From DASUPK01 sp963815045 (lineage in GTDB: Bacteria; Actinomycetota; Thermoleophilia; Solirubrobacterales; 70-9), in assembly GCA_963815045.1 (NCBI GenBank), contig CAWFET010000001.1:1-64000 (forward strand): DNA of 64,000 nt, given 5' to 3'. This document shows, piece after piece, positions 33,349 through 41,566 of the stretch. Numbering within the stretch: the stretch's first letter is position 1; every line of letters begins with the position of its first letter. The notes beneath the pieces were generated by a model, which did no database searches, was not told the DNA's origin, and worked only from the letters and a program-made list of their open reading frames with translations. The position numbers and the translations under genes were made by a program.

Positions 33349-35400
33349 ATGTGCGCGCCGTCAGCCCATGCATACGGTTGCGCTGTGCGCCTGCCAGCCT
33401 CAGCACGGGCACTGGGCGCGGCTCTCGCGTTCGCGGCGGCATTCCTCTGCTTCGCAGGCGTCGCCGCGGCTGACCCGCCCGCCACGCCCACGATCATCGA
33501 GCCGTCGACCGACGGCCAGGTTGTCAATCCCGAGGACGTGCACATGGAGGTGACGGGCTTCTCCGACACCGAGAACCACACCCTCGCCTGCACCGATTGG
33601 CAGATCCAGAAGGCGGCAGATTCGGAGGTCGTCTGGCAGTCGCTCTGCGCGACCGGCCTCAGCGCGGGCCACATCCACCTGGGTGACGGCGCCTGCATGA
33701 ACTCCTACGCCGGCCGTTCCCCCTGCCGCCTCGACTACGACTCCCAGTACGTCCTGCGGGCGAGGTTTCACGACAGCGGCGGGGATGTGAGCGACTGGGC
33801 GCAGCGGAGCTTCGGCACCGATCCGCCCTCGTCTCCCGGCGGCGAGGTCGCGTGGACTCCGGTGCAGGCCGGTTACTCGATCGACGAGGTGGCGGGCGGG
33901 CTCCAGCTGCCCACCAACATCGCATTCGTCCCGAACCCGGGCAGCGCCCCCAACGACCCGCTGCTCTACATCACGGAGCTCTACGGCACGATCAAGGTCG
34001 TCACGCGGGATGGGGCGGTCAGCGACTACGCGACCGGGCTGCTCAACTTCGACCCCACCGGTGACTTCCCGGGATCGGGCGAGCAGGGGCTCACCGGGAT
34101 CACGGTCGACCCGAGCTCCGGAGACATATTCGCCACCAGGCTGATCGCGGATCCGGCGCCGGACGGACCCCACTACCCGCAGGTGATCCGCCTGCACAGT
34201 GACGACGGCGGGCACACGGCGTCGACGCTCCAGAACGTGCTCTACATGCCCGGGGAGACCCAGGGACAGTCCCACCAGATCTCGAACATCAGCATCGGCC
34301 CCGACGGGAAGCTCTACGTCCACATGGGCGACGGCTTCGACTCGGCCAGGGCGCAGGACTTGAACTCCTTCCGAGGCAAGATCCTGCGGATGGATCTCGA
34401 CGGTCAGCCGGCGAGCGGCAACCCGTTCTACAACCTCCTCGACGGGCTGACCGCGACCGACTACATCTATGCGTATGGGGTCCGGAACCCGTTCGGCGGC
34501 GCCTGGAGGGCGGCGAACGGGAAGCAGTACGAGGTCGAGAACGGGCCGTCGGTCGATCGCCTGGCGAGGATCGACGCCGGCGTCAACTACGGCTATGACG
34601 GCACCGACGCGAGCATGCTGACCGACGCGCTCTATAACTGGGACCCCGCCCACGCGCCGGTGAACATCGCCTTCGTCCAGCCCGGGACCTTCGGCGGCAG
34701 CGGCTTCCCGGCCGGCCAGATGGATCACGCCTTCGTCACCGAGTCGGGCCCGACCTACGCGACCGGTCCGCAGGTGAACGGCAAGCGCGTCGTCGAGTTC
34801 GATCCCGACCCCGCCAACGGCAACGAGATCGGAGGGCACCCACACACGCTGGTCGAGTACACCGGGACCGGAAAGGCCACCGCGCTCGGTCTGGCCGCCG
34901 GCCCGGACGGCCTCTACTTCACCGAGCTCTACAAGGACCAGGACTACAGCTCGCCTATCGACCCGGGTGCCCGACTCTTCCGGATCCGGTACGGGGCGCC
35001 CTTGGCGCCTCACCTGACCGCGACGGTGCCCCCCTCGCCGGCGGACCTGAGCCATTTGCGGATTCTGGGCGTCGGGCAGTCCGGCTCCACCGTCGACGTC
35101 TACAGCGACTCGACATGCTCCAACCGGGTGGCGGGGGGCAGTCCGATTGAGCTCGGCACCAGCGGGATCGAGGTGAACGTCCCCGGCAACCTGCCGGCCA
35201 CCTTCTCAGCGAGCGCCTCCATCGGGGGCGAGAGGTCGGCCTGCTCGAATCCGCTCACCTACGGCGAGGCGTCGGGCGGCACGCTGGCGGCCTTCGACCT
35301 GAAGGCCGCCAAGCAGCGGTGCCGCAAGAAGTTCCGGGGCAAGCGGCGCGCCAAGTGCATCAAGCGCGCGAAGAAGAAGGCGCGAAAGCTGACGCCCTAG
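33349..35400 (+). CDS. secreted sorbosone/glucose-dehydrogenase-like beta-propeller protein
   Basis: 683 residues from the ATG at 33349 after GGGGAGG. Signal peptide ALGAALAFAAAFLCFAGVAA, a fibronectin-like domain (PTIIEPSTDGQVVNPEDVHM), then a propeller of the PQQ-glucose/sorbosone dehydrogenase fold (LQLPTNIAFVPNPGS; GEQGLTGITVDPSSGDIFAT; DGKLYVHMGDGFD; SFRGKILRMDLDGQPASGNP; YAYGVRNPFGGAWR). A Cys-containing basic tail ends it (KQRCRKKFRGKRRAKCIKRA), of the type that recurs in this window. It likely acts on sugars outside the cell, cofactor unproven. The stop overlaps the convergent TolB-like gene. Confidence 0.75.
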   Translation: MCAPSAHAYGCAVRLPASARALGAALAFAAAFLCFAGVAAADPPATPTIIEPSTDGQVVNPEDVHMEVTGFSDTENHTLACTDWQIQKAADSEVVWQSLCATGLSAGHIHLGDGACMNSYAGRSPCRLDYDSQYVLRARFHDSGGDVSDWAQRSFGTDPPSSPGGEVAWTPVQAGYSIDEVAGGLQLPTNIAFVPNPGSAPNDPLLYITELYGTIKVVTRDGAVSDYATGLLNFDPTGDFPGSGEQGLTGITVDPSSGDIFATRLIADPAPDGPHYPQVIRLHSDDGGHTASTLQNVLYMPGETQGQSHQISNISIGPDGKLYVHMGDGFDSARAQDLNSFRGKILRMDLDGQPASGNPFYNLLDGLTATDYIYAYGVRNPFGGAWRAANGKQYEVENGPSVDRLARIDAGVNYGYDGTDASMLTDALYNWDPAHAPVNIAFVQPGTFGGSGFPAGQMDHAFVTESGPTYATGPQVNGKRVVEFDPDPANGNEIGGHPHTLVEYTGTGKATALGLAAGPDGLYFTELYKDQDYSSPIDPGARLFRIRYGAPLAPHLTATVPPSPADLSHLRILGVGQSGSTVDVYSDSTCSNRVAGGSPIELGTSGIEVNVPGNLPATFSASASIGGERSACSNPLTYGEASGGTLAAFDLKAAKQRCRKKFRGKRRAKCIKRAKKKARKLTP

Positions 35401-36614
35401 ATCTTCCCTTTCTCGCAGCTGCGGCCCCTGTCGCGGCCCTTGCCGCCCACGCACCGATCCTTGCCCTTGCCGCCGATCAACTTGTCCTTGCCCGCGCCGC
35501 CGAAGAGCCTGTCCGCGCCGCCGCCGCCGCCGAGATTGTCCCTACCCGAGCCGCCGCAGATCCGGTCCTTTCCACCCAGGCCCTTGATCACGTCACGGCC
35601 TCCGAGCCCGTCGATCACGTCCGCGCCCCTGGTTCCGCTGATCGTGTCGGGGCCGTCGTCACCGACGATCGTCACCTGGCGGCCGCCGCAGGTCTGGATC
35701 GACTGCCAGCTCGGGCCGGCCTCGCCGCCGGCGGGGTCGTTTGTGATGTTCGTCTGAGCCGAGCCATCGGCGTTCATCACATAGATCTCGTTGTTGCCGG
35801 TGTCGGAGTCGTAGGCGATCTTCGTCCCATCAGGGGAAAAGGCCGGATCGCACTCATCGCGGGCGGGGGTGTTGGTCAGATCCCTCTGATTGGAACCGTC
35901 GGCGTTCATCACCCAGACATCGCAGGGATCCGACCCCTCGAAGCGGCTGAAGACGATCTGGCGCCCATCGGGGGAGAACCGCGCATCGAAGTCCACCTCA
36001 CTGTCGGGGCCGGTGGTCAGCGGCCTCTGCCCGGAGCCGTCCGCATTCATCACCCAGACCTTGCTGCGGCTCCCGTCGCGGCGGTCGTAGACGATCTGGG
36101 TCCCGTCCGGAGAGAAGTCCGGCAGCTCCTCGTTCGCGGCCGCCGACCGCGTCAGGTTCGTCGCACCGGACCCGTCGGGAGCCATTTCGAAGATGTCAGA
36201 AGTCGAACCGCTGTCCTGCTCGAACGCGATCGCATGGCCGTCGGGGGCGAACACCGGGCCGAAGCTGTCATTCGGGGAGGAGCCATGGGTGAGCTGGACC
36301 TGGCCCGACCCGTCGGCCGACATCAGCCAGATGTTCTCGCTGCTCCCCTCGCCGCGGTCATAGACGATCTGACGGCCGGTCGGCGAGTAGGAGGGCGCGA
36401 ACTCGGCAGGGGTGGGGGTCATCGTCAGCCTGGCGATTCCCGAGCCGTCGGCGTTCATCGTCGCGATGTCGCCGGGCTCGCCCGCTCCGAAGAGCGAGAA
36501 GACGACCTTCCCGTTCGTCCCCGAAGGGAATGTCGCCTGCGCAGGAGCGCAGGCGATCAACAGGGCGGTGCCAATCACCACGCAAGCAGTCACCCCTCTG
36601 CTCCCCCAGCTCAT
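35397..36614 (-). CDS. secreted TolB-like propeller with C-terminal RTX-type calcium repeats
   Basis: 405 residues. Signal peptide TACVVIGTALLIACAPAQAT. Six WD40/TolB-like repeats with the pattern NADGSG..LT......PxFSPDGxxIxF (for example VWVMNADGSNQRDLTNTPAR and FSPDGTKIAYDSDTGNNEIY). The last 75 residues are Gly/Asp nonapeptide repeats (GDDGPDTISG, GLGGRDVIKGLGGKDRICGG, GGAGKDKLIGGKGKDRCVGG), an RTX-type calcium-binding roll. It is probably exported and folds outside in the presence of calcium. Overlaps the convergent propeller gene by four bases. Confidence 0.8.
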   Translation of the reverse strand: MSWGSRGVTACVVIGTALLIACAPAQATFPSGTNGKVVFSLFGAGEPGDIATMNADGSGIARLTMTPTPAEFAPSYSPTGRQIVYDRGEGSSENIWLMSADGSGQVQLTHGSSPNDSFGPVFAPDGHAIAFEQDSGSTSDIFEMAPDGSGATNLTRSAAANEELPDFSPDGTQIVYDRRDGSRSKVWVMNADGSGQRPLTTGPDSEVDFDARFSPDGRQIVFSRFEGSDPCDVWVMNADGSNQRDLTNTPARDECDPAFSPDGTKIAYDSDTGNNEIYVMNADGSAQTNITNDPAGGEAGPSWQSIQTCGGRQVTIVGDDGPDTISGTRGADVIDGLGGRDVIKGLGGKDRICGGSGRDNLGGGGGADRLFGGAGKDKLIGGKGKDRCVGGKGRDRGRSCEKGKI

Positions 36615-36664
36615 CGTGTGCCGACCCTACGCCAGCCGCCGCGGGCGGTCAAGCGGGAGGTGCG

Positions 36665-37675
36665 TCAATCCTTCATGCCGGCGTGCGCGGGCGTCGCCCT
36701 CGCCCGAGAGCGGGCAGCGAGCTCAGATTCGACAGCCCGATGGCGCTCGATCTCATCGCCATGAGAAGCCACGCGCGCCATCCATTTCTGTTCCTCGGGG
36801 TCGTGCTCGACCTCCTTGCGGAGGGCGATCTGGATCGCGAACAGACCGACGACGGCGAGCGCTGCGATGCCGACGACCCAAGGGATCAGCTCGGTGTTCG
36901 CCTTGTTCATGATCGTCAGGCCGGCGCCGATCAGGACGAATCCGAGGACGTAGCGCAGGGCGCCCTGTGGCCACTTCACTGAGAGATTGGATCCGAGGAT
37001 CACGCCGGGAACCGAGCCGACCAGGATGTTGGCGGCAAGGCCGAAGTCGACATTGCCGCTGATGATGTGCGCGACCGACGCAGCCCAGAGCAGGAGCGCC
37101 GCGTGGACGACATCGGTGCCGACGACTCGCCTCGGCGTGAGCCGGTAGACCGCGATCAGCATGATCCCGATCAGCGTGCCGCTGCCCGCTGAGCTCAGCC
37201 CGATCACGAAGCCCGTCGTGGCCCCGATCGCGACCGCGGCGACCTTGTGGCGGGTGTGCATCTCGAACGTGTCGCGCTCCTCGATCTTCTTGGCGAGGAA
37301 GAGACTGCGCAGCAGGGTGGCTGCACCCACCACGAGAAGGCAGCCGGCGAGAATCGCGAAGACGGTCTCGTCGAGGTTGTCGCCGAGCTGGCGCTTCAGG
37401 TAGTCGAGGAACCAGACGCCGGCCAGGGCGGACGGCACGCTGCCGACGGCCATCCAAAAGACGAGGGGCGTGTAGACGGTCTTCAGCTTCAGGTGCCGCC
37501 AGGTCCCGGCGGTCTTGGTGATCGCGGCGTAGAAGATGTCCGTGCCGATCGCGGTCGTCGGCTGGATCCCGAAGATCAACACGAGCAGGGGCGTCATCAG
37601 GGAGCCGCCGCCCATGCCGGTCATGCCGACAAGGAAGCCCACGCCGAGGCCGAAGAAGATGATTGCTGGATCCAT
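36665..37675 (-). CDS. TauE/SafE-family sulfite (anion) exporter
   Basis: 336 residues with about eight membrane segments: IIFFGLGVGFLVGMTGMGGG (with the family GxG-GGG start), PLLVLIFGIQPTTAIGTDIF, a central loop, then VAIGATTGFVIGLSSAGSGT and GNVDFGLAANILVGSVPGVI. The C-terminal tail is charged and cytosolic. It lies next to an Rrf2-type regulator and the sulfate-reduction operon, so export of sulfite or a related anion is the likely job. The Rrf2 gene is upstream on the same strand, 155 bases away. Confidence 0.85.
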   Translation of the reverse strand: MDPAIIFFGLGVGFLVGMTGMGGGSLMTPLLVLIFGIQPTTAIGTDIFYAAITKTAGTWRHLKLKTVYTPLVFWMAVGSVPSALAGVWFLDYLKRQLGDNLDETVFAILAGCLLVVGAATLLRSLFLAKKIEERDTFEMHTRHKVAAVAIGATTGFVIGLSSAGSGTLIGIMLIAVYRLTPRRVVGTDVVHAALLLWAASVAHIISGNVDFGLAANILVGSVPGVILGSNLSVKWPQGALRYVLGFVLIGAGLTIMNKANTELIPWVVGIAALAVVGLFAIQIALRKEVEHDPEEQKWMARVASHGDEIERHRAVESELAARSRARATPAHAGMKD

Positions 37676-37734
37676 TGAGCTTTCGGGGAGGGGGCGCGGC
37701 CGATCGGAAGAAGGGCCGCTTTTCCACCTTGTTC

Positions 37735-37763
37735 CCTTTTATGACCGAAAGAGTCTTAAAAGG
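37735..37763. promoter_or_regulatory. inverted repeat upstream of the TauE/SafE gene
   Basis: CCTTTTA at 37735-37741 and its complement TAAAAGG at 37757-37763 enclose 15 bases. The site is A/T-rich in GC-rich surroundings and lies between the Rrf2-type regulator gene and the exporter. It is a candidate operator for that regulator; this is inference from position and symmetry. Confidence 0.35.
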
Positions 37764-37829
37764 AAGCGCGCAACATAGCGCAGCCCAGCAAGTCCCCCTA
37801 ATAGGTGCAGATTCGCTGAAAAGCCCTGC

Positions 37830-38285
37830 TCAGCGAGTGATTCGCGCGCCCTCGTCCCGCGTCAGCTCGAGGACCTCGGACGGAATCGTCCCGTCTCGCA
37901 GGTCGGCGATCGTGACGTTCTCGAGCACGCGGCGCAGCGAGGCGCGAACCGCGATCCAGACTTCGCTGAGCTGCTCGGCGTTCCCCGGGTAGCTGGTCTG
38001 CTCCGGGGCCTGGTCCTGGATGTTGGCGAGGGGGCCCTCGACCGCACGGATCACGTTCGCGAGCGTGATCTCCTCCGGGGGCTGGTCCAGCCAGTAGCCG
38101 CCGCGGGCCCCGCGACGCGCTCGCACCAGACGGGCGTGCTTCAGCTCGAGCAGGATGTGCTCGAGGAACTGGAGCGGGATGCCCTGTGCCTCGGCGAGCT
38201 TCTCGCCCTTGACCGGCTCGTCTCCGGCGGCCGCCATCTCGACCGCGGCTCGCACGGCGTAGTCGGCTTTGGCGGAGATCCTCAT
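37830..38285 (-). CDS. Rrf2-family transcriptional regulator (CymR/IscR-like)
   Basis: 151 residues from the ATG at 38285. MRISAKADYAVRAAVEMAAA is the standard Rrf2 start, followed by KLAEAQGIPLQFLEHILLEL and the wing ARRGARGGYWLDQPPEEITL. The three Cys that bind an Fe-S cluster in IscR/NsrR are absent, which points to the cysteine-metabolism (CymR-like) branch. With the sulfur genes next to it, it probably controls sulfate assimilation and/or the exporter. Divergent from the PHP gene with 14 bases between. Confidence 0.85.
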   Translation of the reverse strand: MRISAKADYAVRAAVEMAAAGDEPVKGEKLAEAQGIPLQFLEHILLELKHARLVRARRGARGGYWLDQPPEEITLANVIRAVEGPLANIQDQAPEQTSYPGNAEQLSEVWIAVRASLRRVLENVTIADLRDGTIPSEVLELTRDEGARITR

Positions 38286-38299
38286 ATGCTCACCTGCCG

Positions 38300-39115
38300 A
38301 TGATCGACCTGCAGAGCCATTCAACGTACTCCGATGGCGAACTGCCGCCCGCCGAGGTGGTGGCCGCCGCCGCGAAGGCCGGCGTCACGACGCTGGCGCT
38401 GACCGACCACGACGGGGTGGACGGCATCGCAGAGGCGGCGGACGCGGCGAGCGACGCGGGAATCGTGTTGATCCCCGCGACGGAGATGTCGTGCGTGCAC
38501 GGCTCGATCGATGACATGCACATGCTCGGCTATTGGGTGGACACGACCGCCATCGAGCCGGCCTGCGAGCGCGCCCAGCGGGAGCGCGTCACCCGGGCCC
38601 AGGAGATCGTGGAACGGCTCAACGAGGAGGGCGTCCCGGTCAGCTTCGAGGACGCGATCGCGCAGGCTGGCGACGCCTCGTCGGTTGGCCGGCCCCACAT
38701 AGCCAAGGCGGCCGGGGTCAAGCCGGACGGCATGAGCGCCTTCTTCGAGGAGTTCCTCATCCCCGGCGCCAAGGCCTTCGTCTCGCGCCGGTGGCCGGAT
38801 GCCGCCGAGGCGACGGACATCATCCACAGCGCGGGCGGCTCCGCGGTCCTCGCCCATCCGTTCTGGGACATGGACGAACCCAACGAGGTCGCGGCGCTGA
38901 TCGAGGACCTCGACCTGGACGGGGTCGAGTGCTTCTACCCCGCTCACGACCGGGCGCAGACCAAGTTCCTGCTCGAGGTGTGCAGGGATCGAGGGCTTGC
39001 GGCGACCGCTTCCTCTGACTTTCACGGTCCCAACCACAAGATGTTCGACTCCTTCTGCGCCTATCCGACTTATGACCTCGGCAAGCCGGAGCTGCCGCCC
39101 CGGCGAACCACCTAG
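38300..39115 (+). CDS. PHP-domain phosphoesterase (RNase AM/TrpH-like)
   Basis: 271 residues, intact. Metal ligands of the PHP barrel: IDLQSHSTYSDGELPPAEVV (HxH-type start), LALTDHDGVDG, PATEMSCVHGSIDDMHMLGY, GRPHIAKAAG, VLAHPFWDMD and ATASSDFHGPNHK. This family hydrolyses 3',5'-nucleoside bisphosphates (pAp) and trims RNA 5' ends. Its place beside the sulfur operon would fit removal of pAp made when PAPS is used, an inference from context. The stop overlaps the cysC stop by four bases. Confidence 0.85.
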   Translation: MIDLQSHSTYSDGELPPAEVVAAAAKAGVTTLALTDHDGVDGIAEAADAASDAGIVLIPATEMSCVHGSIDDMHMLGYWVDTTAIEPACERAQRERVTRAQEIVERLNEEGVPVSFEDAIAQAGDASSVGRPHIAKAAGVKPDGMSAFFEEFLIPGAKAFVSRRWPDAAEATDIIHSAGGSAVLAHPFWDMDEPNEVAALIEDLDLDGVECFYPAHDRAQTKFLLEVCRDRGLAATASSDFHGPNHKMFDSFCAYPTYDLGKPELPPRRTT

Positions 39116-39663
39116 GCGGGCTGCGCCGCCGGGATCAGCTGCCGCTCCTCGAGCAGCGTGAGGATCTTCGCGGCGTCTTCCTCCGCGGAGTCGTGCTCGG
39201 TGTCGAGGGTCAGCTCCGGGTTCAGAGGCGGCTCGTATGGATCCGAGACGCCGGTGAACTCCTTGATCTCGCCCTTGAACGCCTTCTCGTAGAGGCCCTT
39301 GACGTCGCGCTCGGCGCAGACCTCGACGGAGGCCTTGACGAACACCTCGATGAAGCGGTCGCCCATCAGCTCACGCGCCTCATCGCGAATGTCGCGGTAA
39401 GGGGAGATCGCGGCGGTGATCACCGGAACCCCGTTGCGGGACAGCAGGTCGGCCACGAAGGCGATCCGGCGGATGTTGGTGTCGCGGTCCTCCTTCGAGA
39501 AGCCGAGGCCCTTGGACAGGTTCTCGCGAACCACGTCGCCGTCGAGCACCTCGACCCGCGACCCGCGGTCACGGAGCTGCTTTTCGACGATGTGGGAGAT
39601 CGTCGTCTTGCCCGCGCCCGAAAGCCCGGTGAACCAGAGGGTGAAGCCCTTCTCGTCAGCCAT
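39112..39663 (-). CDS. cysC: adenylylsulfate (APS) kinase
   Basis: 183 residues, intact. Walker A WFTGLSGAGKTTISHIVEKQ, the APS-binding VLDGDVVRENLSKGLGFSKE, RRIAFVADLLSRNGVPVITA and the lid region ERDVKGLYEKAFKGEIKEFT. It makes PAPS from APS. It overlaps the end of sat by eight bases, so the two are co-translated. Because the neighbouring CysH looks like an APS reductase, PAPS may be needed here for sulfotransfer rather than for reduction. Confidence 0.93.
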   Translation of the reverse strand: MADEKGFTLWFTGLSGAGKTTISHIVEKQLRDRGSRVEVLDGDVVRENLSKGLGFSKEDRDTNIRRIAFVADLLSRNGVPVITAAISPYRDIRDEARELMGDRFIEVFVKASVEVCAERDVKGLYEKAFKGEIKEFTGVSDPYEPPLNPELTLDTEHDSAEEDAAKILTLLEERQLIPAAQPA

Positions 39664-40741
39664 TTGACTGCTGCTCCTTTGCGTATTCGTCGATCAAGAT
39701 CTGAGCCACCTCGGGGCGGCTGAACTCCTGCGGCGGCTTTTCGCCGTTGCCGAGCATCTCGCGCACCTTCGTGCCGCTCAGGAAGACGTGATCCTCCTGG
39801 CCGTGCGGGCAGGTCTTGCCCGACGCCATGCCCTCGCACTTGTTGCACCAGAACGTGTGCTCGAAGAAGAGGGGCTGGATGCCGAGCTTGTCGATGTCCA
39901 GGTCGTCGAAGATCTTCTGCGCGTCGTAGGTGCCGTAGTAGTCGCCGACGCCGGCGTGGTCGCGGCCCACGATGAAGTGGGTGCAGCCGTAGTTCCGGCG
40001 GGCGATCGCGTGGAGGACCGCCTCGCGCGGACCGGCGTAGTGCATCTTCGACGGGAAGATGTTGAGGATCACGCGGTCGTTGGGGTAGTAGTCCTCCATC
40101 AGGACCTCGTAGCAGCGCATCCGCGTCTCGGCGGGGATGTCACCGGCCTTGGTCTTGCCGACCAGCGGGTGGATCATCAGCCCGTCGGTGATCTCGAGCG
40201 CCGTCTTGGTGACGTGCTCGTGCGCGCGGTGGATCGGGTTGCGGGTCTGGAAGGCGACGATGCGCTTCCAGCCGCGGTCCTCGAAGGCCTTCTTCGACTC
40301 GGCCGGGCTGAGCTGGCGCTTGGTGAAGGCCTCCTCGTGGTCCGGCAGCTCGTCGACCTCGTAGGTGCCGGCGATGCTGCGGGCGCCCTCCTCGAAGATG
40401 GCGGCGACGCCTGGATGCTCCTTGTCGCCGGTGCCGTAGACCTTCTCCGCCTCGGCTTCCAGGTCACGCTCGAAGACCTCGGTGACGTTGAGCCGGCCGA
40501 GCGCCTTGCCCTCGTCGGAGGAGACCTCGATGGTGTCTCCCTCGGAGACGTCGAGGTCGGTGGCGAGCGTGATCGGGATCGGCCAGTACTCGCCGCTGGT
40601 CAGCGTCATGTTCTCCACCACGCTCTTCCAGTCCTCGGAGCCCTGCGGGCCGGTGAGCGGGGCGAAGCCGCCGTTGCCGATCATCTCGAAGTCGGCGGTC
40701 TGGCGGTCGGTGAGCTGAAGCTTGAGAGCAGTCTGTGTCAT
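39656..40741 (-). CDS. sat: ATP sulfurylase, homo-oligomeric (Sat) type
   Basis: 361 residues, intact. ATP-site motifs IVAFQTRNPIHRAHEHVTKT (QTRNxxHRAHE) and CTHFIVGRDHAGVGDYYGTY (GRDHAG), plus the structural zinc site CNKCEGMASGKTCPH. The N-terminal PUA-like domain has TGPQGSEDWKSVVENMTLTS. It activates sulfate to APS. This form replaces CysDN. The third gene of the minus-strand sulfur operon; 93 bases separate it from cysH. Confidence 0.95.
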   Translation of the reverse strand: MTQTALKLQLTDRQTADFEMIGNGGFAPLTGPQGSEDWKSVVENMTLTSGEYWPIPITLATDLDVSEGDTIEVSSDEGKALGRLNVTEVFERDLEAEAEKVYGTGDKEHPGVAAIFEEGARSIAGTYEVDELPDHEEAFTKRQLSPAESKKAFEDRGWKRIVAFQTRNPIHRAHEHVTKTALEITDGLMIHPLVGKTKAGDIPAETRMRCYEVLMEDYYPNDRVILNIFPSKMHYAGPREAVLHAIARRNYGCTHFIVGRDHAGVGDYYGTYDAQKIFDDLDIDKLGIQPLFFEHTFWCNKCEGMASGKTCPHGQEDHVFLSGTKVREMLGNGEKPPQEFSRPEVAQILIDEYAKEQQSNG

Positions 40742-40834
40742 GGCGTCCTTGAGTGGATAAAGGTGATCGGTTCAGTCAGGAAGAGCGGGGCAGGGTAGCG
40801 ATGATGCGAGGGCGTTGCGGAGCAACGACCCGTT

Positions 40835-41566
40835 TCATCCATGCAGTCCGCACTCGGTCTTGTCGAGGCCGGCCCAGCGCCCGGCGCGATCGTCCTCGCC
40901 GGCTCCGGGCTTCTTGGTGCAGTGCGTGCAGCCGATCGAGGGGTAGCCCCGGTCGTGCAGCGGGTTATAGGGGATCTCATGCTCTGAGATGTAGGACCAG
41001 ACCTCCTTCTCGGACCAGTCCGCGAGCGGATTGAGCTTCCAGAGGCCGAAGCGCTGGTCCCAGCCGAACTTGGGCGCGCCGGCGCGCGTCTGTGAGTCCG
41101 AGCGCCGGATGCCCGAGACCCAGAGGTCGACCGCGGCGAGCGCCGAGCGCATCGGCTCGACCTTGCGGATCCCGCAACATGCGTCCGGGTCGCGGCTCCA
41201 GAGCTCGTCGCCGTAGAGGCCCTTCTGTTGCTCGAGGGTGATCGAGCTATAGCGGTGGAAGTTGATGCCGTAGCGCTCCTCGAGCTGGGCCTTGGTCTCG
41301 TAGGTCTCCCGGAAGAGCACGTCGGTGTCCAGGTAGAAGAAGCGAGCCTCGGGGTCGATCGAGTTCGCCATGTGGACCGTCACCGAGCTCGTCTTCTGGA
41401 ACGAGCAGGCGATGTAGATCTTCGGGCTGAAGGTCTCGAGCGCCCAGCGCAGCGCCTCCTCGGCGCTCGCGTCCTCGAGCTCGGCGGCGACGGTCTCCGG
41501 GTCGAAGCCGAGGCTGTCGAGCTCTGCGGCGGGGACCCCTGCATGTTCGGTGGCGGGGACGGCCAT
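40835..41566 (-). CDS. cysH: adenylylsulfate reductase, [4Fe-4S] type
   Basis: 243 residues. Two Cys pairs bind the iron-sulfur cluster in APS-reducing members: Cys130-Cys131 (DACCGIRK) and Cys213/Cys216 (GCTHCTKKP). The catalytic Cys239 is in KTECGLHG. E. coli-type PAPS reductases lack the first four, so this protein should reduce APS. The P-loop-like SFQKTSSVTVHMA is present. It starts directly after the sulfite reductase stop (TAGATG). Confidence 0.92.
   Translation of the reverse strand: MAVPATEHAGVPAAELDSLGFDPETVAAELEDASAEEALRWALETFSPKIYIACSFQKTSSVTVHMANSIDPEARFFYLDTDVLFRETYETKAQLEERYGINFHRYSSITLEQQKGLYGDELWSRDPDACCGIRKVEPMRSALAAVDLWVSGIRRSDSQTRAGAPKFGWDQRFGLWKLNPLADWSEKEVWSYISEHEIPYNPLHDRGYPSIGCTHCTKKPGAGEDDRAGRWAGLDKTECGLHG

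Noticed and set aside
31429..35400. A continuous plus-strand open frame of more than 1300 codons across the biotin carboxylase gene and the following propeller gene
   Set aside because: The first half is exactly antisense to the intact biotin carboxylase and has no domain sense; high GC content keeps antisense frames open. Only the part from 33349 is a real gene.
35440..35760. Gly/Asp repeats read as a CRISPR-like or tandem DNA repeat
   Set aside because: Repetition is at the protein level (RTX nonapeptides) with varied codons; there are no spacers or identical DNA units.
37695..37830. Possible SAM- or cysteine-type riboswitch ahead of the exporter gene
   Set aside because: Only one simple inverted repeat is visible; no conserved riboswitch core can be recognised, so it was listed as a candidate operator only.
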